From contig JAUXUF010000036.1 in the NCBI GenBank assembly GCA_030684645.1, positions 30,615 to 94,614 of the forward strand: a stretch of DNA of 64,000 nucleotides. Direction: 5' to 3'. The stretch is from Bacteroidota bacterium (GTDB lineage: Bacteria; Bacteroidota; Bacteroidia; Bacteroidales; Prolixibacteraceae). The translations under genes were made by a program, and so were the position numbers. Positions within the stretch are counted from its first letter, which is position 1; every line of letters begins with the position of its first letter. Shown in pieces: positions 58,071 through 64,000 of the stretch. The notes beneath the pieces were generated by a model. That model was not told where the DNA came from. It searched no databases and saw only the letters and a list, made by a program, of their open reading frames with translations.

Positions 58071-59255
58071 ATGACAATAAGTTATCAGTTAAAAAGAGCC
58101 GATTTCATTTTTAAAAATGAAAACGATTGGGAAGAAGTGATGAGCAAAAGCTTCAGCCGGACTCCCCAGGAACTGATCAATGAACTGATCAGTTCGGAGT
58201 TGAAAGGGAGGGGTGGAGCCGGATTTCCCACTGGACTGAAATGGAAACTTACAGCAGAAGTCGCTAATGACATCAAATATGTCATTTGCAATGCCGATGA
58301 AGGCGAGCCCGGAACTTTCAAAGACCGCGAAATCCTTTCAATGGTTCCGTTTAAAGTTCTGACATCCATGGCCGTTTGCGGTTATGTGATAGGTGCAAAA
58401 GAAGGATATATTTACCTGCGAGGCGAATACTTTTTTTTACTTCCGGAGCTGAACAAGGCTATCAGCGAGTTCGAATATTACTGCAAAGAGATGAAAATTG
58501 ATTTCACCATCCGCATTTTCAGGGGAAGCGGCGCCTATATCTGCGGCGAAGAAACAGCCCTGTTCGAATCGATGGAAGGCAGGCGGGGAGAACCCCGGAA
58601 TAAACCGCCGTTCCCATCTGACGTGGGATACATGGGCAAACCAACCGTAATCAACAACGTTGAAACACTGGCACATACCTACACCATTTTTAAATACGGG
58701 GCCAAGCGTTTCTATGATTTAGGTGTTCAGTATTCGCGCGGGTCAAAACTGTTTTCGGTTTCAGGAGATACCCCAAAACCTGGAATTTACGAGCTTGAAC
58801 TCGGAATGAGCCTGGCCGATTTCGTGGAAGAATTTGGTGATGGCGATACCAAGGCCGTTCAGGTGGGTGGCGCTTCCGGATTCCTGGTTCCGCGGAAAAG
58901 GTTTCATGAAACAGCCATTGGCTATCAGGGAAAATTGGTCGGAATTTCACTTCCAACCGGAGGTTCCATGATGCTGTTCAATAGTTCACGTTCCATGTTC
59001 AATGTACTCGACAATTACCTCGAATTCTTCCGCGAAGAATCCTGCGGACAATGTACGCCTTGCCGTGTCGGTTGTCAGCAACTGCTGAAAGGTATCAAAG
59101 CGGTGAAGCGGGGCGAAAAGAAAGCTCAATACCTGGATAAATTGCTGCGCCTGACCGATACGATGAAATTGACTGCCAAATGCGGCTTGGGGCAGTCGGT
59201 GGCCAACTCGTTTTCATCGATTGTTGAAAATTTCAGGGAAGAAATGATTTATTAA
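58071..59255 (+). CDS. NuoF/HydB-type FMN and [4Fe-4S] subunit (short form)
   Basis: LKGRGGAGFPTGLKWKL, CNADEGEPGTFKDREIL, YICGEETALFESMEGRRGEPRNKPPFP, EESCGQCTPCRVGCQQLLKG. Confidence 0.95.
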   Translation: MTISYQLKRADFIFKNENDWEEVMSKSFSRTPQELINELISSELKGRGGAGFPTGLKWKLTAEVANDIKYVICNADEGEPGTFKDREILSMVPFKVLTSMAVCGYVIGAKEGYIYLRGEYFFLLPELNKAISEFEYYCKEMKIDFTIRIFRGSGAYICGEETALFESMEGRRGEPRNKPPFPSDVGYMGKPTVINNVETLAHTYTIFKYGAKRFYDLGVQYSRGSKLFSVSGDTPKPGIYELELGMSLADFVEEFGDGDTKAVQVGGASGFLVPRKRFHETAIGYQGKLVGISLPTGGSMMLFNSSRSMFNVLDNYLEFFREESCGQCTPCRVGCQQLLKGIKAVKRGEKKAQYLDKLLRLTDTMKLTAKCGLGQSVANSFSSIVENFREEMIY

Positions 59256-59432
59256 CAAAAGAATTTATAGTTGCAAAGCCACAAAGTACCTAAGTGACAA
59301 AGAAGAATATAATTTTAAAATAAGTCAGCAAATCAGATGCAAATTTGTCTTTCTATATGGGTTTTTACTTTGGTACTTAGGAACTCAGGAACTTTGTTAC
59401 TCAAATTATCAATTCTGCAAAATTAAACGGAC

Positions 59433-61220
59433 ATGAAGAAAATAAAACTCAGTATCAACGGGATTTTTGTTGATATAGAACAGGGAACCACAATTCTGGA
59501 TGCAGCCCGTCAGATAGGAGTCATCATTCCAACCCTGTGCTACCACAAAGACCTTTGTATCGCGGGAAACTGCCGGGTTTGTGTGGTCGAAATATCAGGG
59601 CAAAAACGGTTGGCAGCTGCCTGCGCCACTCCTTGCGAGGAAGAAATGGAAATCTTTACCAACTCGCTGAATGTATTAAACTCCCGAAAGCACATCATTG
59701 AACTTTTACTCTCGGAACACAATGCCGACTGTACCAGTTGTTATAAAAACGGGAGCTGTGAATTGCAGAAGCTGGCTTCGGATTATAAAATATTAAAGCA
59801 GGATTTTATCCGGCTCGTTCCTTTTAAAAACTACAGCATCGATAAGTTGTCGCCATCCATCATTAAAGACGACAGCAAATGTGTCCGCTGCCAGCGCTGT
59901 GTTAGGACCTGCGAAGAGTTGCAGGGGATCAATGCGTTGACGGTTGCTTACAAAGGCGATCAGATGAAAATTACCACTTTTTTTGAGAAATCCATGAACA
60001 ATGTGGTTTGCTCGACTTGTGGGCAATGCATCAATCACTGTCCGACCGGGGCGCTGGTCGAGAAAAATTACATCGAAAAGGTATGGAACGCGATTTCTGA
60101 CAAAACCAAGCATGTGGTTGTGCAGACTGCTCCTGCCGTTCGGGTTGGTCTGGGCGAAGAACTTGGCCTTAAGCCCGGAAGCCGGGTGACCGGTAAAATG
60201 GTGGCTGCCTTAAAACGATTGGGTTTCGATGCGGTGATGGATACCGATTTTACGGCCGATCTGACCATCATGGAAGAAGGAACGGAGTTGCTGATGAGGT
60301 TGAAAGCTGCTTTGGTCGATCATGATCCGGATGTGAAACTGCCGATGGCCACATCCTGTTCTCCCGGATGGATCAAGTACATCGAGCACATTTATCCTGA
60401 ATATCTCGATCACCTTTCAACCTGCAAGTCGCCGCAGCAAATGTTCGGCGCTCTGGCAAAAACCTATTATGCCAAAGCCCGAAACCTCGATCCCGAAACG
60501 ATAGTTTCCGTATCGGTTATGCCATGTACAGCCAAGAAGTTTGAAGCCGCCCGGCCAGAAATGCACGACAGCGGCTACCGCGATGTGGATTATGTATTGA
60601 CTACCCGCGAACTGGCGATCATGATCAAGCAGGCAGGAATCGATTTTTTGAAAATAGAAGATATGCATTTCGACCGCTTAATGGGCGAATCGACTGGCGC
60701 CGGAGTTATTTTCGGCGCTACCGGTGGTGTGATGGAAGCTGCTTTGCGTACCGTTTACGAATTGGTTACCGGGCGCGATGTTCCTTTTGAAAACCTGAAC
60801 ATTACCCCGGTCCGGGGTATGGATGGGGTGAGGGAGGCTTCCATAAAAATTGAAAATCCAATAGAAGAATGGGCCTTTCTGGATGGTGTTGAATTGAAAT
60901 GTGCTGTTGCACATGGCCTTGTCAATGCTAAAAAAGTAATGGATTCGATCCGTTCAGGCCAGGCAAATTATCATTTTGTCGAGTTTATGGCTTGCCCCGG
61001 TGGGTGTCTGGGCGGCGGAGGCCAGCCCATTCCGACCAGTCCCGAAATTCGCCGCAAGCGTGCCGAAGCCATTTATGCCGAAGATGCTGGTATGCCTTTA
61101 CGGAAATCGCATCAAAATCCGGAGATCATAAAGATTTACAAAGACTTTCTGGAAAAACCGGGAAGCGAAAAGTCGCATCACCTTTTGCATACCCAATATA
61201 CTGCAAGAGAAAGATTTTAA
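59433..61220 (+). CDS. [FeFe]-hydrogenase catalytic subunit (HydA, NuoG-like N-terminus)
   Basis: H-cluster motifs TSCSPGW, MPCTAKKFE, FMACPGGCLGGGGQP; N-terminal [2Fe-2S], His-ligated HNADCTSCYKNGSCELQ and two CxxCxxC clusters. Confidence 0.96.
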   Translation: MKKIKLSINGIFVDIEQGTTILDAARQIGVIIPTLCYHKDLCIAGNCRVCVVEISGQKRLAAACATPCEEEMEIFTNSLNVLNSRKHIIELLLSEHNADCTSCYKNGSCELQKLASDYKILKQDFIRLVPFKNYSIDKLSPSIIKDDSKCVRCQRCVRTCEELQGINALTVAYKGDQMKITTFFEKSMNNVVCSTCGQCINHCPTGALVEKNYIEKVWNAISDKTKHVVVQTAPAVRVGLGEELGLKPGSRVTGKMVAALKRLGFDAVMDTDFTADLTIMEEGTELLMRLKAALVDHDPDVKLPMATSCSPGWIKYIEHIYPEYLDHLSTCKSPQQMFGALAKTYYAKARNLDPETIVSVSVMPCTAKKFEAARPEMHDSGYRDVDYVLTTRELAIMIKQAGIDFLKIEDMHFDRLMGESTGAGVIFGATGGVMEAALRTVYELVTGRDVPFENLNITPVRGMDGVREASIKIENPIEEWAFLDGVELKCAVAHGLVNAKKVMDSIRSGQANYHFVEFMACPGGCLGGGGQPIPTSPEIRRKRAEAIYAEDAGMPLRKSHQNPEIIKIYKDFLEKPGSEKSHHLLHTQYTARERF

Positions 61221-61221
61221 T

Positions 61222-61257
61222 AAGAAAGTCCGGCGAAGGCCGGACTTTCTTATTTTT
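61222..61257 (+). terminator. Rho-independent terminator after the hydrogenase operon
   Basis: aagaaagtccggc-gaag-gccggactttctt followed by attttt; perfect 13 bp stem. Confidence 0.93.
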
Positions 61258-61262
61258 GGGGC

Positions 61263-61742
61263 ATGGAATACCAATCATCGTTTACAAGTCCGTTGGGCTA
61301 CCTGATTTTAAAATCTGACGGACAGTCAATTACCGGAATATATTTTTCTGAAAACAGTATTCAGGAGCAAAACACGTGTGAAGTTCTTGAAAAATGCAAA
61401 GAACTTCTGGCTAATTATTTCTCCGGAAAAACAATTGCATTTGAAATCCCGCTTCATCCTGAAGGAACTGAATTCCAGCAGAAAGTGTGGAATGAGTTGC
61501 TGAAGATTCCCTACGGCGAGACAATCACTTATCTGGAATTGGCTGTCAGGTTGGGAGATGCCAAAGCTGTGCGTGCAGTGGGTATGGCTAACGGGCGAAA
61601 TCCGATTGCCATACTGATTCCCTGTCACCGGGTCATTGGCGCAGGAAATAAAATGACTGGTTATGCCGGTGGAACCGGACGAAAAAAAATATTGCTGGAA
61701 CTTGAGATGAAATACAATCCAATAAGACGAACACTTTTTTAA
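61263..61742 (+). CDS. ogt: Methylated-DNA--protein-cysteine methyltransferase
   Basis: VWNELLKIPYGETITYLELA and active site NPIAILIPCHRVIG. Confidence 0.96.
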   Translation: MEYQSSFTSPLGYLILKSDGQSITGIYFSENSIQEQNTCEVLEKCKELLANYFSGKTIAFEIPLHPEGTEFQQKVWNELLKIPYGETITYLELAVRLGDAKAVRAVGMANGRNPIAILIPCHRVIGAGNKMTGYAGGTGRKKILLELEMKYNPIRRTLF

Positions 61743-61743
61743 T

Positions 61744-62376
61744 ATGACCAATCCAACCAGAACTCTCCTATTCGAAGCTTGTGTAGATACCCTGAAAGAT
61801 GCATTGTCCGCTGAAAGGTGCGGAGCCAACCGCATTGAATTGTGTTCGGCACTCGATCAGGATGGATTGACGCCATTGCAAGAATTAACGATGCAATGCC
61901 TTCATAATCTGTCGATTCCAATTATGGCCATGGTTCGGCCACGTGGAGGTAATTTTATATATTCTGAGACTGAAGTTAAACAAATGGTGTCGGAGATTGA
62001 ATTTTTTAAGCAGTCGGGAGTGGCCGGTGTCGTTTTTGGACTTTTAACTGAAGAAGGCACAATAGACATTGAAAATACCCGACGATTGGCAAAGCTGGCC
62101 TTTCCGTTGGATGTTACTTTCCATAAAGCAATTGATTATTCTGTTGATATTCAGAAATCATTTCAGGAATTAAACTCCATCGAAGGAATTACCCGTGTGC
62201 TGACTTCCGGAGGAATGGACACCGCCTGGAATGGCCGGTTGGTGCTCAAAGCGATGCATGAACTTCCTGACAGACGAATTAAAATTATTGCTGCAGGGAA
62301 AGTACTTCCCGAAAATCGGGTTCAGATTGCTGAGTTCACAGGAGTTTCTGAATTGCATGGAAAACGGATTGTTTAG
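61744..62376 (+). CDS. cutC: CutC family copper homeostasis protein
   Basis: FEACVDTLKDALSAERCGANRIELCSAL..GLTP; MAMVRPRGGNFIYS; VTFHKAID; VLTSGG. Confidence 0.95.
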   Translation: MTNPTRTLLFEACVDTLKDALSAERCGANRIELCSALDQDGLTPLQELTMQCLHNLSIPIMAMVRPRGGNFIYSETEVKQMVSEIEFFKQSGVAGVVFGLLTEEGTIDIENTRRLAKLAFPLDVTFHKAIDYSVDIQKSFQELNSIEGITRVLTSGGMDTAWNGRLVLKAMHELPDRRIKIIAAGKVLPENRVQIAEFTGVSELHGKRIV

Positions 62377-62393
62377 GTTTTAATAACTGCTGA

Positions 62394-62924
62394 ATGAAAA
62401 TAATTTTGATACGGCACTTTGAAGTAAATTACAGGTGGAAAATGTTTTACAATTCAGTAGGATATGAAATGGCTTGTAAAGAGTATGACCAATCGGGCGT
62501 TGTACAATCTGGAATAAGGATAAATACTGAATTCAGGATAATTACAAGTACTATGATTCGTTCAATTGAAACAGCAAGGTTGATCTTTGGTAAAGAACCT
62601 GATTCTTCTGATGATTCGATTTGCGAGGTTCCAATCAAACCATTTATTACGACTATGATTTTTCCGAAGATCATTTGGGATGTAATGGGGAGGATTCAAT
62701 GGAGATTAGGTGTTAAAAAGCAACCCGAGACTTATTTGGAAAGCATCCGAAGAGTAAACGAATTTATAGATAAGCTTGTCCTTCAGGATCAAAATTGTAT
62801 TGTTGTTTGTCATGGTTGGATTATTAAGCTAATGATTAAACATTTAAAATTGGTTGGATTTTCCGGACCAACTCCATTTTTTGTTAAAAATGGAGTTCCT
62901 TATGAATTTCAAAAAAGAGTGTAA
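62394..62924 (+). CDS. Histidine phosphatase superfamily protein
   Basis: IILIRHFEV N-terminal motif, TSTMIRSIETARLIFG, NCIVVCHGWIIKLMIK. Confidence 0.85.
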   Translation: MKIILIRHFEVNYRWKMFYNSVGYEMACKEYDQSGVVQSGIRINTEFRIITSTMIRSIETARLIFGKEPDSSDDSICEVPIKPFITTMIFPKIIWDVMGRIQWRLGVKKQPETYLESIRRVNEFIDKLVLQDQNCIVVCHGWIIKLMIKHLKLVGFSGPTPFFVKNGVPYEFQKRV

Positions 62925-62972
62925 CTTATCAGGTAGAAAAATACATTGAATAGCTCCATTCGCGTATGTAAA

Positions 62973-63006
62973 CAGACCTGACAGTTTTTAAAGTCTGTCA
63001 GGTCTG
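62973..63006. repeat. Perfect 12 bp inverted repeat cagacctgacag ... ctgtcaggtctg between convergent genes
   Basis: Exact reverse-complement arms 62973-62984 and 62995-63006 around an A/T-rich loop. Confidence 0.85.
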
Positions 63007-63045
63007 GCACTAATACGAACAGCAAATTAAGCGCGGAATCAGCTG

Positions 63046-64000
63046 TTACCAAAGGTTTTCTCCATACTTCCAACCTTCGCGCATAGGTTCTTTGATGTAA
63101 GCATCCAATTCAGGATGATTGGTAACTTTCATGTTTTTGGCATCATACTCAATTCGTGTGTTGAATCGCTGCGCCAAAACTCCGGTAAGCGACATCTCGA
63201 CCAATTTTGTGGAGTAATCGAAATTCGAACCTGGCATCGTTCCGTTTTTGATCGCTTCAACCCATTCCCTTTGAGGATTCTCCTCAAATGTCCTTGGAAT
63301 CGTTTGTGCCGGTGGATTCTTCTGAAATTCTTTCCACTCCTCATCTTTCATTAAAAGTCGTGGATCATTTGGCCTTCCTCCGGTCATCAGGCATTGTTTA
63401 TCGCCAACCATGATCATTCCGCTTCCGGGTAATTTATCCATGTTCCATTCCGGACGATTCTCAGGTTTCAATCCCCCTTCGTACCAGCGCATGGTTACCG
63501 GAGTTTTGTTGCCACGGACAGGGAAATCCCAGCGTATAATGGCCTGATCTGAAACAAATCCGGGATCAGGAACTGGCGTTTTAAATTCAGTTTCAACCAC
63601 ATCAGGCATACCCAGATCAAGCGACCAGAAAGGAGCATCCAATGTATGACAACACCAGTCACCCAGTTCGCCATTGCCAAAATCGAACCAACTGCGCCAT
63701 GTTTTGGGAGCATAAACTCCGTTATAGGGACGAAAGGCGGCAGGTCCTACCCACAAATTCCAATCAAGATATTCGGGAACGGGTTGTTCTGCCGGAGGAA
63801 AACTTTCGGGTTTATTAAAGTACTTTCCGGGACCAAATGTCGGCCCGTCGAACCAGGCAATTACTTCAGTAACATTGCCCAATAGCCCGGCATCGTACCA
63901 TTCTTTTATCAGGCGAATGCCGTTTGTGGCGTGTCCCTGGTTGGCCATTTGAGTAATTACTCCATATTTTTTTGCCGCTTTTTGGAGGGTGCGTAATTGC
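63046..64000 (-). CDS. Gfo/Idh/MocA family oxidoreductase, C-terminal part (5' end outside window)
   Basis: Frame remains open to base 64000 (QLRTLQKAAKKYGVITQMANQGHATNGIRLIKEWYDAGLLGNVTEVIAWFDGP...LDWNLWVGPAAFRPYN...WRSWFDFGNGELGDWCCHTLDAPFWSLDLG). Confidence 0.92.
   Translation of the reverse strand, partial: QLRTLQKAAKKYGVITQMANQGHATNGIRLIKEWYDAGLLGNVTEVIAWFDGPTFGPGKYFNKPESFPPAEQPVPEYLDWNLWVGPAAFRPYNGVYAPKTWRSWFDFGNGELGDWCCHTLDAPFWSLDLGMPDVVETEFKTPVPDPGFVSDQAIIRWDFPVRGNKTPVTMRWYEGGLKPENRPEWNMDKLPGSGMIMVGDKQCLMTGGRPNDPRLLMKDEEWKEFQKNPPAQTIPRTFEENPQREWVEAIKNGTMPGSNFDYSTKLVEMSLTGVLAQRFNTRIEYDAKNMKVTNHPELDAYIKEPMREGWKYGENLW

Overview
This 64 kb window is a chromosomal segment of a Bacteroidetes bacterium. 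The basis is a type IX secretion (T9SS) sorting domain, PorE-like proteins, TAnnTTTG promoter elements, a LytS-type Reg_prop/Y_Y_Y sensor kinase and type III glutamine synthetase. Most of it is core gene content: purM, prfA, pyrF, apbE, Trk/Ktr potassium uptake, an RND/MMPL exporter, marC, glnN, a DEAD-box helicase, an ExbB/ExbD operon, tRNA-Ser(GGA), ansA, tatD, gdhA, two FucP-type permeases plus a mutarotase, a cyclophilin, a GH20 hexosaminidase, ogt, cutC and an oxidoreductase cut by the window end. The left edge holds an Mrr-like nuclease C-terminus, a Vsr-like endonuclease and a HigBA toxin-antitoxin pair. The most notable items are: (1) a 13.6 kb ORF (4528 aa), a mosaic T9SS cargo protein with N- and C-terminal repeat propellers, Ig-like/MopE modules, four LamG-like and nine SdrD_B-like modules and three copies of a ~112 aa Cys-rich repeat I do not recognise; (2) a LytS/LytT pair just upstream of it on the same strand and divergent from a trimeric [FeFe]-hydrogenase operon whose HydB/NuoF subunit is short; (3) a ~270 bp MITE-like element with perfect 21 bp inverted termini and a 12 bp flanking direct repeat; (4) tandem PorE-like paralogs. 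No CRISPR array, rRNA operon, prophage or complete transposase gene was seen. All family assignments are by eye from motifs; no database search was run.
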